From IMG/VR virus record IMGVR_UViG_3300042508_000132, positions 1-37,653 of that record: a stretch of 37,653 bases of DNA, one strand, 5' to 3'. This stretch comes from a virus. The notes beneath the pieces are model-generated. The model had not been told where the DNA came from, did not search any database, and was given only the letters and a program-made list of their open reading frames with translations. Positions 16,964-25,646 of the stretch are shown here, in pieces (the stretch's first letter is position 1; each line of letters begins with the position of its first letter). A program made the position numbers and the translations under genes.

Positions 16964-17293
16964 ATGAAAAACTTACAATCAACAACGGAAAATAATTGGG
17001 TAGAAATTAAACAAGTAACACTAACCCAAGAAGAAAAGGAATTGCTAAGAAGTACTTCTGAAACAGATAAAGTAGTTAAAAAAACTTTGATGGATAGAAT
17101 TAAAGCAGAAAGAGAATTAGTAGCTGATGAAGCTGATGTGGTTCTTGCTCAAGCTGCTTATGATTCAATTAAGCCTGTATTAAAAGAAGGCGATACTTAT
17201 CAATTAATTGCTGTTAATTTTACTATTGATAATGGTGTCAGAGGTATCCTTAATTGCAGGGTCAATGATGGACACATTCAAAAAAGATTATAA
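16964..17293 (+). CDS. Small hypothetical protein between fibre genes
   Basis: A 109-residue soluble protein, mainly helical in residues 20-75 (charged Lys/Glu/Ala) followed by a short beta-rich end (YQLIAVNFTIDNGVRGILNC). I do not recognise it. Sitting 21 bp after one fibre gene and 9 bp before another fibre-like gene, it could be a fibre-assembly chaperone or an adaptor, but nothing in the sequence proves this. Confidence 0.55.
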   Translation: MKNLQSTTENNWVEIKQVTLTQEEKELLRSTSETDKVVKKTLMDRIKAERELVADEADVVLAQAAYDSIKPVLKEGDTYQLIAVNFTIDNGVRGILNCRVNDGHIQKRL

Positions 17294-17302
17294 TAAATAG
17301 TT

Positions 17303-17986
17303 ATGGCAGGAAATCACGGGTTTGGAACTCTAAACCCAACAGAAAAAATAGACGTTGTCGGCAGAATAAAATCATCTATAAGTGTATTTGCCGGTAATGA
17401 TACTGACAGGGCTCAGATCGACACTGATGGAGTGCATTTATATGGTAACGCTACACAATGGGATGATGATAATCTCGATCCAACTACACTTACTGGAGGC
17501 GGCTCTGCTCCCTCTAGAATACTATTTGCAAATACAACAATTGGTATAGCTGCATTCTCTCCATCGCAAACAGATGAAGTCGAGGCATGTAGAGAGATAC
17601 CACATCAAGCTAAAATAAACTCAGGAACTGGCACAGCTGTAAAGATATCATTTCACTGTCATACATACGCGACTACCACATCTGTAGGCGATGTTAGACT
17701 TGGCCTTGAATACTTCTTCACTAAAGAAGGTCAAGCAGTCACGACATCTAGTATAACATATAAAACATATACTACAAATGGTACTGCGTGGTCAAAACAA
17801 TCTGTAGCATTTAATGATATAGTAGCTCCAAATGAATTAGGATCTCAATTTCACTTTAGATTCTTTAGGCTTGGTGCAGATCCTCTTGATACATATGGAT
17901 CTAATGTAGCAATAAGCACTATAGGTTACCACTACGAAATAGATAGCCTTGGAAGTGACTTAATAACAACTAAGCAGGCAGCATAG
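17303..17986 (+). CDS. Fibre-like beta-rich virion protein
   Basis: A 227-residue protein. The N-terminus (GFGTLNPTEKIDVVGRIKSS) matches the G-x-G-T-x-N-P-T-x-K-[IL]-x-V-x-G pattern often seen in phage fibre shafts. A short linker (TGGGSAP, about residue 70) leads to a ~150-residue beta-sandwich-like domain rich in Thr, Ser and aromatic residues, with HFRFFRLG near the end. This layout fits a fibre tip or a carbohydrate-binding head fibre. It ends in TAG and the next ATG starts one base later. Assigned by pattern only. Confidence 0.6.
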   Translation: MAGNHGFGTLNPTEKIDVVGRIKSSISVFAGNDTDRAQIDTDGVHLYGNATQWDDDNLDPTTLTGGGSAPSRILFANTTIGIAAFSPSQTDEVEACREIPHQAKINSGTGTAVKISFHCHTYATTTSVGDVRLGLEYFFTKEGQAVTTSSITYKTYTTNGTAWSKQSVAFNDIVAPNELGSQFHFRFFRLGADPLDTYGSNVAISTIGYHYEIDSLGSDLITTKQAA

Positions 17987-17987
17987 T

Positions 17988-18278
17988 ATGAGTAAGTTAA
18001 AGCAGTATATTGTTGATATAATAAATAAAGTTAGGCAACTTAAACACAAACTATCACATGACAATCTATTTGATATCGTAGCAGGAACAGCTCTTGCGTT
18101 TGTTGGATTGAGAATATACCTAGATCATGCAGAGATAGATAAGTTGATAATAATAGCTTTACCTGGCCTTTTCAGCTGGCTCAACGAGCTGCTTAATGTT
18201 TGGCAAGGATCTAGGTTTGGCTGGATAGATTTAGGCTTTAGGATGTTTGCAGGTATTACTTTGTATTTTATCATTTAA
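17988..18278 (+). CDS. Small membrane protein, second holin candidate
   Basis: A 96-residue protein with a basic N-terminus (KLKQYIVDIINKVRQLKHK) and two to three predicted membrane spans: about residues 29-45 (FDIVAGTALAFVGLRIYL), 50-68 (KLIIIALPGLFSWLNELL) and 78-96 (IDLGFRMFAGITLYFII). It closes the fibre/lysis block. Size and topology would suit a holin or antiholin acting with the amidase at 14910; the alternative is a superinfection-exclusion membrane protein. No family signature recognised. Confidence 0.5.
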   Translation: MSKLKQYIVDIINKVRQLKHKLSHDNLFDIVAGTALAFVGLRIYLDHAEIDKLIIIALPGLFSWLNELLNVWQGSRFGWIDLGFRMFAGITLYFII

Positions 18279-18401
18279 AGCTCATATAAGCCACGATATA
18301 TTCAATTGATACATTTATACTATATTACATAGAAAGTGGCTTAAATTGCTTTAAAATAGCATCTACGCTCATTCTACGCTACTAAATACATTAGTTACAA
18401 T
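18279..18401 (+). promoter_or_regulatory. Intergenic control region before the tail operon
   Basis: This is most of the longest non-coding gap in the window (180 bp between long genes). TAAGCCAC (18287-18294) pairs with GTGGCTTA (18346-18353) around a 51-nt AT-rich loop. TCTACGCT is repeated directly at 18362-18369 and 18373-18380, 11 bp apart, i.e. about one helical turn, a spacing typical of protein-binding sites. No U-tract terminator and no clear Bacteroides -7 (TAnnTTTG) box was found. It most likely carries the promoter or operator for the genes from 18459 on. Confidence 0.4.
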
Positions 18402-18449
18402 ATGAAAAGGACAACTAAGAAATCTGGGTGCAAGTCGCCTAAAAAATGA
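18402..18449 (+). CDS. Possible 15-residue basic peptide
   Basis: ATG at 18402 to TGA at 18449 encodes MKRTTKKSGCKSPKK, 7 of 15 residues basic with one Cys, ending 9 bp before the ATG of the adaptor gene. The bases before it include ACATTAGTT, also found immediately before the ATG at 10570, which may be a shared translation-start context. It may be a leader peptide or a small nucleic-acid-binding peptide, but an ORF this short can arise by chance. Confidence 0.3.
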   Translation: MKRTTKKSGCKSPKK

Positions 18450-18458
18450 TAATACATC

Positions 18459-19100
18459 ATGAAATATAATACTATTAACACAATAATAGACGATATATTA
18501 CTTGAAATAAATCGAGGGAATATATCTGAGAGTGAGCAGCTATCTAGGAATCAAATAGAACAGTGGATTATCCAATATAGAGCCGTTCTGCTTAAGCAAG
18601 ATATAGATAAGAATAGGGATATAAACAACCAATATATCCAATATCTAAACAGCGTTGAGCTGTCTCAACATAGAATAGGGGTAGGTAGAAATAACGTCTT
18701 AAAAAGCACTACTACTATACCAGAAACTATAGACTTCCACTTTAGAAGCGGCATAGTTGATGTAAGAGATTCTTTTGGCAATGAGATACAATTCTCAACA
18801 GAACGAAGAGCTATGATACAGCAAGACAGACGATATACATCATCAGAATATATATCATATATTAAAGGTAAATATATTTATGTATCTGGTCCTGGATTAA
18901 TTGAAAGTGTAAATGTAGCATTAATAGCTGTTAATCCATTTGATATATCTGGATTTAGTGCAGATGACGTATATCCGATGCCTGCAAATATGATACCTCC
19001 AATGAAGGATATGATAATCCAAAAAGAGATTAGGCATATGCTAGTTGCTGATGATACAAATAATGCTAAGGATGACACAAATATACAAGCCAACAAATAA
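18459..19100 (+). CDS. Head-tail adaptor / ring protein (P22 gp4-like class)
   Basis: A 213-residue protein. The helical N-terminus (INTIIDDILLEINRGNI, then QIEQWIIQYRAVLLKQD) is followed by a beta-rich centre. The C-terminal helix is preceded by YPMPANMIPPMKDMIIQKEI and ends in a D-D-T-N-N-A-K-D segment, the pattern (yPxP...hxxxE...pxDxxND) of tail adaptor proteins that bind under the portal. First long gene of the tail operon. The start has no close alternative upstream. The assignment to this structural class is fairly good; which ring it forms is not determined. Confidence 0.68.
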   Translation: MKYNTINTIIDDILLEINRGNISESEQLSRNQIEQWIIQYRAVLLKQDIDKNRDINNQYIQYLNSVELSQHRIGVGRNNVLKSTTTIPETIDFHFRSGIVDVRDSFGNEIQFSTERRAMIQQDRRYTSSEYISYIKGKYIYVSGPGLIESVNVALIAVNPFDISGFSADDVYPMPANMIPPMKDMIIQKEIRHMLVADDTNNAKDDTNIQANK

Positions 19101-19119
19101 AATACTTACTGAGACTGAC

Positions 19120-19533
19120 ATGTATGTAGAGTTCAAAGAGTATATTGGAGCAGGCAAAAGATATAAAGTAACACTGAAGATTTTTAGAGATATACTTAAG
19201 GATTATATGAAACATATATCTAGTACTATAATCGACAGGGGCGCAATCTTCACTCCACTATACTCTGTTGGGTCTATATTTGTTGGGAAAAGAAAGATAA
19301 CTAGACATGTCAGAGAAAGGCTTAGAGTAGACTTTAAGGCTACAAAGGATTTAGGCAAGACTGTACTTCATTTAAACGAGCACTCAAATGGGTTTAATTA
19401 TATGTTTAGATGGAGAAAGAAAGACTCTAGAGCTGCATATGTCAATATGTATGAACTAATAATGTCTAGACAAAATAAAAGAGAACTGGCGAAATCAATA
19501 AAAGAAAATAGAACAGATTATTTAGAATACTAA
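19120..19533 (+). CDS. Small conserved-looking tail protein
   Basis: The start at 19120 (137 residues) is preferred to an in-frame ATG at 19045, because the latter would overlap the end of the previous gene by 56 nt. The protein is basic and has an aromatic/Arg-rich core (GAIFTPLYSVGSIFVGKRKITR, HSNGFNYMFRWRKKD). It has no membrane span. I do not recognise a named family. Its place between two ring/adaptor proteins, with 1 bp to the next gene, implies a role in head completion or tail assembly; the basic surface could contact DNA in the channel. Confidence 0.6.
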   Translation: MYVEFKEYIGAGKRYKVTLKIFRDILKDYMKHISSTIIDRGAIFTPLYSVGSIFVGKRKITRHVRERLRVDFKATKDLGKTVLHLNEHSNGFNYMFRWRKKDSRAAYVNMYELIMSRQNKRELAKSIKENRTDYLEY

Positions 19534-19534
19534 T

Positions 19535-20476
19535 ATGATTTATAATACAATTAGCGTTATGCAAGTTATATCAAAAGTACTTGCTGACCTAGACATAAAA
19601 GAAGATCCACAGCGCATAGCAGATATGATTGAATGGGCTAGCGAGGCTGTCGAAAAGATAGGCTCAGTTAAGCAGCTAGAGAGAGCAGTGTCTGGTGTAG
19701 ATGGAGAAGAATACCTAGAGATAAAGAATAGCCAAGCGAAATTACCGTTTGGCCTTTTCCGTTTAAATCAAGTAGGTTACAGCACATCAACTAATGGCCC
19801 ATGGTTTCCAATGAAGGTATCACAATCATCATTCAATAAATGGTCTGAATCAGGAACAAGCCCATACGACGTATCGGACATGGTAGTAAAAGATGCAGAC
19901 ATGATAGAGATGGTTAAAATACTGTATCAAAAATACGAAGAGAATCCTGTATATGCATGGTTTTCTAAAGTAGACTATGAGAAGGCTCTCGAGATACTTA
20001 ATACAAACCAGAATGTAAGAACCCTCTTGTCAAATATGATCAAGAGAAATACAGGAAACAATACTAAGGTAGATAATTCCAATTTAGTATATTCAATTAA
20101 ACCTGGATACATAAACACCAATGTTTCGTCTGGATACTTAAAATTAAGCTACGACAGGCAAATAACAGACGAGAATGGATTTCTAATGATACCAGATAAG
20201 CTTTCTTATATAGAGGCAGTATATTGGTATATAGTAATGAAGTTGTCGTACCCGGAATGGAGAAGCGGAAAGATTAGGACTGATATATATATTGACGCCA
20301 AGACATCTTGGGCGTTCTATTGCAAACAGGCTTATGCTGAATCAATGATGCCAAACCAGGATGAAATGGAAACCATAAAGAATGTGTGGAACAGATTACT
20401 TCCAGATATGACTGCAGACAATGATTTCTATAGCAATATATCTAGCAGAGAAGTAGTATACAATAAAAATAGATAA
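19535..20476 (+). CDS. Tail tubular / ring protein
   Basis: A 313-residue protein. It starts with a helical bundle (VMQVISKVLADLDI, ADMIEWASEAVEKIG), has a beta-rich middle (about residues 65-115 and 180-220: YSIKPGYINTNVSSGYLKLSYDR, abridged), and ends with helices (FYCKQAYAESMMPNQDEMETIKNVW, abridged). This helix-beta-helix order and its place directly before the stabilisation protein fit the crAss-like ring proteins that build the short tail barrel. Specific ring identity is not assigned. Confidence 0.62.
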   Translation: MIYNTISVMQVISKVLADLDIKEDPQRIADMIEWASEAVEKIGSVKQLERAVSGVDGEEYLEIKNSQAKLPFGLFRLNQVGYSTSTNGPWFPMKVSQSSFNKWSESGTSPYDVSDMVVKDADMIEMVKILYQKYEENPVYAWFSKVDYEKALEILNTNQNVRTLLSNMIKRNTGNNTKVDNSNLVYSIKPGYINTNVSSGYLKLSYDRQITDENGFLMIPDKLSYIEAVYWYIVMKLSYPEWRSGKIRTDIYIDAKTSWAFYCKQAYAESMMPNQDEMETIKNVWNRLLPDMTADNDFYSNISSREVVYNKNR

Positions 20477-20478
20477 TT

Positions 20479-23400
20479 ATGCAAAGCAAAATAGGATCCG
20501 AACAAATAAATACGTTCACTGGAGGTATGAATCCAGATGTTGATGTCTCATCATCTAAGGCTAATTCATATATACATGCAGAAAATATTCGCATATCTCC
20601 TGATTCGTCTAGTTCTTTTGGAGCAATGTCTCCTCTAGAAGATGAGATCGTTAGCTTAAATGATGCGTTTGATGAGTCTACTATAGTGCATTCTGACTCT
20701 GTTAGGGATATAGCAGTAGTGTTTACAACAGACTCTTCATACACATATATCTATAGGATTTCTAAATCTGGAGAATCGCTCGTATCTAAGAAAATATTAA
20801 AGGTGGACTATGTTGTACAACCAAAAGTGTCTACTGTATTGAGATATGAGGACGACGACAACATTAGATTATATTGGACTGACGGAGTTGGTCAAATAAA
20901 ATCCTATAATGTAGCTCCATCAAATGATAAGCCAACAATAACTATTACTCCTGAATCATCTATAAATATTATACCAGCATCAAATTTATCTGCTCCTATA
21001 ATATCTGAGATAACAAGTGGCAAGTTAAATAGAGGTAGAATTCAATATGTATATAGAGGAACTAATGAATCAGGGTCATCTTCAGTTATGTCATCTGCAA
21101 GTAAGATTGTAGATTTAAAAGAAGAAGGAACTAATGAGATATTATTAGTTGACGATGGACAGCCAAATTCTGGGCTAGGAGTTAAATTAAAGATAGATAA
21201 AACAGAGTTAACTGGATTTAACAGAATCAAATTGTATTCTATTTATTATGATAATTACTCGTCCACTCCAAAGATATCACTAATACTAGATACAAAGGTA
21301 TTGGATATCACAGGAACGCAATTGATATTTAATGACTATGGGACTTCTTATTTACAGGAGTTAACAATAGAAGAATTCGCACAAATAGGAATTTCATTTT
21401 TCTCGGCAAAATATATAGACTCAAAAGATAATATATTATTTGCTGCTAATATATCTGATATAGAGTTTGATGTAGACTATGATACTAGGGCATACCAATT
21501 TAGCAATACAGAATATGAAGATGCAATCATAGTAGAGGCTGGATATGTAAGACAATTTAGTACAACTAGTGGTTACTTGTATAATGCTATAAATATAATT
21601 CCAGAAGCAGGGATGGTATTGTCTGATTTGGTAAAAGAATGGGATATACTTACTTTAATTGATGGAAATGATTCATTTATAATAGTTGATAGTGTAGATG
21701 ATTTAAATTCAAGAATAGTATTTAAGAGCGCTATATACCCTAATTATTCGTCAGGCGACGATATAGAAATATCAGAAGGAGTATATGCAAAATATAGAGA
21801 AGCGACTGTATATAATTCTAATGATGCCCCGACTATAATATTTTCTACAGACAGTATGGCCTTGGCTGATAATCACGATTGTATTCATAGAGAGATTTAT
21901 GAAACTGAAAAATGGTCAGACTTAGAATATATATATAACAAGAATGGATTTCTAGGTGGAAGCGGACCAAACGTAAGTTATAAATATGTAAATACATATC
22001 TAATTGGAGCAGCAGAAGGATTAAGAACATCTACATATGAAGCATCTCCTTCAAATAAATTCATAGACGATAGGATAGTTAGATTAGGCGGAAATCAAAG
22101 CACTGTAGATAGCCTTCTGATAAACAAATCTGATGGAGCTCTTGAGTATCAGGATATATCTGAATTTGGAATTGAGGCTCATTCTGGTAAATTAGATTAC
22201 TCAAACAGGCTGATATCTGGAGCGCTTCAAAGCTACAAGAGAGATGAGATATACAGGTTTGGGGCTGTATTTTATTCAAAAGACGGAAGAAAGACAGATG
22301 TTAAATGGATAGCTGATATACGATTTCCAGCAGGATATTTTGAAGACACTGTTAATAGATGGACTTCTTCTATGTTTGAAATGCCGGAAGACTTCTTAGC
22401 GAACTATGATGTAAATTCTACGATAAAAAATAGACTAGACAAGCAGGAATTATTAGTGAAGCCGCTTGGAATTGAATTTGAATTTTCCAATCTAGATAGT
22501 ATACCTGAAGTAGCAAAAATAGAGATAGTTAGGTGTAAGAGAGATGTTAACAATAGGACTATATACACGCAAGGAGTCTTGCAGAAAATAGGAACATTTA
22601 CAAATCCTACAAAAGGCGACGAATTATACAATGACATAAAATACTATGACAGAAATAATTTAAACACATTAAGGCCACACTCAATCATATCTATGGGAGA
22701 GAATTATGGAATGGCACCACTGGTCGCAGATACATACACCTCTTCTGGGTTCTCAGGAGCACAAACTCTTGGTTTCAATGAATTCTACAATACAAACCCT
22801 CTTAAGATTGGTAGATTACTAGCAGGCGATTCAGCATCTATAACCATGTCTCCATATTACTCCTCAAGAACAAATAAGATGCTTATCTCTCCGGAGGTTT
22901 CGTATTACGGCGAAGATTTCGCAATACAATTAGCTAGGATTCCGTCGAAGTATTTATCAATGGAAAGAGTTGTTAGTCCAAAAATAACGCCAGCTACAAG
23001 TAATACATCTTTAAGCGGAGGAGAGTCCGTGTCATATATTGGGTCTCCCCTGCATAGTAATCTTAGGTTTGAATACGAATCTGTCTTATGGCCATCAGCA
23101 ATGTATGCTGGAGCTGATTTAACAGAAGATTTAATGGCTACTGGATATAAAGATACGATGTTCTTTATTTTAGGCCTAGCAGGAATGGACGTATTGAATT
23201 CAATGACATCTGAAACGCTAGGAACAAATATAACTGAAAATGACTATAATGAGAAGTCTTATGATTTAACTCTTTCTTCGCCATTTTTAGAAGACTATTC
23301 TCCTAAGGTACTAATATCAGGAACCGGTCTTTTGTCTAGGGTTAATTTTGGAGATATGCCTCAGCTATGGACAAATCAATATACTTATAAAAGCGGATTT

Positions 23401-25155
23401 CCTGGATGTGATATTTTAAATATAGGCGGAACTAGCACTAGCAAGCCAATATACGCAGAGACTGCAGATGATTTATTTAATTCAGGATACCCATCACTAA
23501 CATTTAAGTTTTATTCATCTTTAAATACAAGAGACGCCAATCTTGCTGCAAATGATAGCTATATATCTGAGCTTAAAACAATAGTAAGGAGCAGTAATGA
23601 TATAGAAAGTTACAATATAATGCGCAATCAGAGCGCTAGTTCTATGCCTGTGTTTAATATATTAGAATCTAGTTATGCGGCGCAGACGTCAGAAGCTGTA
23701 GCTCACCAGGATTATACTAATTCTACGTCAGTGGGGGGAGTATTATTTTATAATTTTTCAAAATCATTATCCAGTCAAATACCTTACGTTGTAAATGAGA
23801 AGTCAGACATAATAAGGGCTGAACTATTCTGGGATGACGACAAAAATAATAGGGCTAGCGCAACAAACATAGCTTCTCTAATAAATAGATCTAAAATATC
23901 TGGATTGCATGGAGCTGGACTTCTAATCAATACAGAAAGTGAGATTCCCTCTATATTTGGTATTGATGAGCACATGCGAAAATATAATGCAGGAACTTTA
24001 AATAGTAGATTTAGTGCATTAGAATCAAAGATAAGAGCTGGATTAACTACATATATTGTAGATATAAAGGCAAATAACATAGGAATCTATGGTGGTCCAT
24101 CATACCAGGACAGGCAGTTCTCAGAGTACATATCTACTGGATACTATTTCTCTAACGATTCGGATGTTAAAAGCAAGGCTGTATTTGGCGGAGATACGTT
24201 TATATCAATGTTTGAATATACGATAACATCTGCAAACGATCAAACTAAAGTAGGCTCAGAAGCAATGATGAGTAAGAATAACTGGTGGAATGACGTAGTT
24301 TTATCTCAAAGTACTAGAACCGCTGCCATCATACCATTGGAAACAGGTATAAATGTATTTAACGATGACGGTGTGTCTTTCACGGACTCAAACAATACCG
24401 TTATACAGGTGTTATCAGGAGTATATTCTCCAGGAGCTAGCCATGGCGTAAAATATAGCAAGGCTCAGCAAAAAGACCAATACAATTATGATTCAGTATT
24501 TTCATCAGAAACTACTGCAATTGGATTTACATCTGATATACTAAATGAAGAGCAATACAATAAGTACGACTGCAGGATAGTAAATTCTGAAAAGAAGTCC
24601 AACGACGAACTAGATGATTCGTGGGCTATATTTAAGCCAGCAAATTATATAGATGTCGATACTAAATTTGGAGAAATAACTAGAATAGTAAGTCATTTTA
24701 ATAAATTGTACTATTTCCAAGAAGATGGTATTGGCGTTGTCTCTGTAAATGAAAGATCTCTTATAACATCAGACGATGGGGCTGATTTAGCGCTTGGAAC
24801 AGGAGGCATATTAACTAGATACGACTACATATCTACTAGCGCTGGACTGTCTAAATTAAGCATAAAAGGGCTACTTCCAACTGAAAGTGGGATATATTGG
24901 GTCGACAAAGATAGGAATGCTATATTCAGAGTTGCTGGAGACGGTATAGACCAAGTATCTAGAACTAAGGGAGTTCAGGCGGATATAAATAAAAGCACTG
25001 ATACATTTGGAACCAGGTCTCTTATTTGGAAGAATAAAAAACATGCCGAGGTTGTATTTTCTAATTTATATATTCCTAATAGAGAGTCTTTTGGATTGAT
25101 GTCAAACACAGGAGATGTCTTAGAGACAGACGATGAAAAAATAATTACTACATAA
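20479..25155 (+). CDS. Tail stabilisation / muzzle protein, main part
   Basis: A 1,558-residue protein. The N-terminus has the signature of crAss-like and P22-gp10-like stabilisation proteins, INTFTGGMNPDVD followed by SYIHAENIRI (residues ~9-39). The rest is a long chain of beta-propeller and beta-sandwich-type repeats with Y/W/D-rich turns, ending in a propeller-like segment (FGEITRIVSHFNKLYYFQEDG, abridged; YWVDKDRNAIFRV). In this family the protein closes the tail tip and surrounds the exit channel. The usual C-terminal module is missing here and appears instead as the separate ORF at 25155, in the -1 frame and just after an A6 run. Translation of the two is coupled by TAATG. Confidence 0.78.
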   Translation: MQSKIGSEQINTFTGGMNPDVDVSSSKANSYIHAENIRISPDSSSSFGAMSPLEDEIVSLNDAFDESTIVHSDSVRDIAVVFTTDSSYTYIYRISKSGESLVSKKILKVDYVVQPKVSTVLRYEDDDNIRLYWTDGVGQIKSYNVAPSNDKPTITITPESSINIIPASNLSAPIISEITSGKLNRGRIQYVYRGTNESGSSSVMSSASKIVDLKEEGTNEILLVDDGQPNSGLGVKLKIDKTELTGFNRIKLYSIYYDNYSSTPKISLILDTKVLDITGTQLIFNDYGTSYLQELTIEEFAQIGISFFSAKYIDSKDNILFAANISDIEFDVDYDTRAYQFSNTEYEDAIIVEAGYVRQFSTTSGYLYNAINIIPEAGMVLSDLVKEWDILTLIDGNDSFIIVDSVDDLNSRIVFKSAIYPNYSSGDDIEISEGVYAKYREATVYNSNDAPTIIFSTDSMALADNHDCIHREIYETEKWSDLEYIYNKNGFLGGSGPNVSYKYVNTYLIGAAEGLRTSTYEASPSNKFIDDRIVRLGGNQSTVDSLLINKSDGALEYQDISEFGIEAHSGKLDYSNRLISGALQSYKRDEIYRFGAVFYSKDGRKTDVKWIADIRFPAGYFEDTVNRWTSSMFEMPEDFLANYDVNSTIKNRLDKQELLVKPLGIEFEFSNLDSIPEVAKIEIVRCKRDVNNRTIYTQGVLQKIGTFTNPTKGDELYNDIKYYDRNNLNTLRPHSIISMGENYGMAPLVADTYTSSGFSGAQTLGFNEFYNTNPLKIGRLLAGDSASITMSPYYSSRTNKMLISPEVSYYGEDFAIQLARIPSKYLSMERVVSPKITPATSNTSLSGGESVSYIGSPLHSNLRFEYESVLWPSAMYAGADLTEDLMATGYKDTMFFILGLAGMDVLNSMTSETLGTNITENDYNEKSYDLTLSSPFLEDYSPKVLISGTGLLSRVNFGDMPQLWTNQYTYKSGFPGCDILNIGGTSTSKPIYAETADDLFNSGYPSLTFKFYSSLNTRDANLAANDSYISELKTIVRSSNDIESYNIMRNQSASSMPVFNILESSYAAQTSEAVAHQDYTNSTSVGGVLFYNFSKSLSSQIPYVVNEKSDIIRAELFWDDDKNNRASATNIASLINRSKISGLHGAGLLINTESEIPSIFGIDEHMRKYNAGTLNSRFSALESKIRAGLTTYIVDIKANNIGIYGGPSYQDRQFSEYISTGYYFSNDSDVKSKAVFGGDTFISMFEYTITSANDQTKVGSEAMMSKNNWWNDVVLSQSTRTAAIIPLETGINVFNDDGVSFTDSNNTVIQVLSGVYSPGASHGVKYSKAQQKDQYNYDSVFSSETTAIGFTSDILNEEQYNKYDCRIVNSEKKSNDELDDSWAIFKPANYIDVDTKFGEITRIVSHFNKLYYFQEDGIGVVSVNERSLITSDDGADLALGTGGILTRYDYISTSAGLSKLSIKGLLPTESGIYWVDKDRNAIFRVAGDGIDQVSRTKGVQADINKSTDTFGTRSLIWKNKKHAEVVFSNLYIPNRESFGLMSNTGDVLETDDEKIITT

Positions 25156-25646
25156 TGAATAGCATAATATTTTCAGAACAAATAGATGCATTTTCTACAT
25201 ATGCCGACTCTAATCCAATTGAAGTATTCCACTTAGATGGAGATACGTATGGGATATATGAAACAGGCGAGATAAAGAACATTAACGGCGGATATAACGT
25301 TGGAGATAATATACAATTTGTATCATTCTCTGTAAACACTAATCCGTCGGAAACAAAGGCTTTTGATAACGTAGAATTGCATTTTACAAATAACAATAGT
25401 AATCCACCGTCATATGCATGGTTTACTAATACAAAGCAAAGTAGCTTGCAATCAACGAGCTCTGATTTCGACAACAGAGAAGGAACACATAAATTATCAA
25501 TCCCAAGAGCTTCATCAGACTTATTTGCTGACAGGATGAGGGACAAATTTATAATATGCAATTACGAGTTTATAAGAACTACGCATGATTCAAAATATTT
25601 CTCTTTGCCATATATAAAAACAAAATTTAGATATTCATCAATATAA
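25155..25646 (+). CDS. Tail stabilisation protein, C-terminal module as a separate ORF
   Basis: A 163-residue protein that looks like the normal C-terminus of stabilisation/muzzle proteins: SIIFSEQIDAFSTYAD near the start (compare the family pattern hhFxExhxxFtSfys), ETKAFDNVELHF in the middle, and R-E-G-T-H-K-L-S-I-P-R then RMRDKFIICNYEF near the end. The -1 reading frame is open upstream as far as 25137, so a single extra A in the A6 run (25136-25141), or a -1 ribosomal shift, would join it to the 1,558-residue ORF. It may therefore be a true split subunit, a frameshift product or an assembly error. Confidence 0.7.
   Translation: MNSIIFSEQIDAFSTYADSNPIEVFHLDGDTYGIYETGEIKNINGGYNVGDNIQFVSFSVNTNPSETKAFDNVELHFTNNNSNPPSYAWFTNTKQSSLQSTSSDFDNREGTHKLSIPRASSDLFADRMRDKFIICNYEFIRTTHDSKYFSLPYIKTKFRYSSI

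Noticed and set aside
18287-18353. Inverted repeat TAAGCCAC/GTGGCTTA as an intrinsic terminator
   Set aside because: The 51-nt loop is too long and no U-tract follows the right arm.
19045-19119. Upstream start for the 137-residue tail protein
   Set aside because: It would overlap the end of the adaptor gene by 56 nt, and the extra residues are just the frame-shifted end of that gene.
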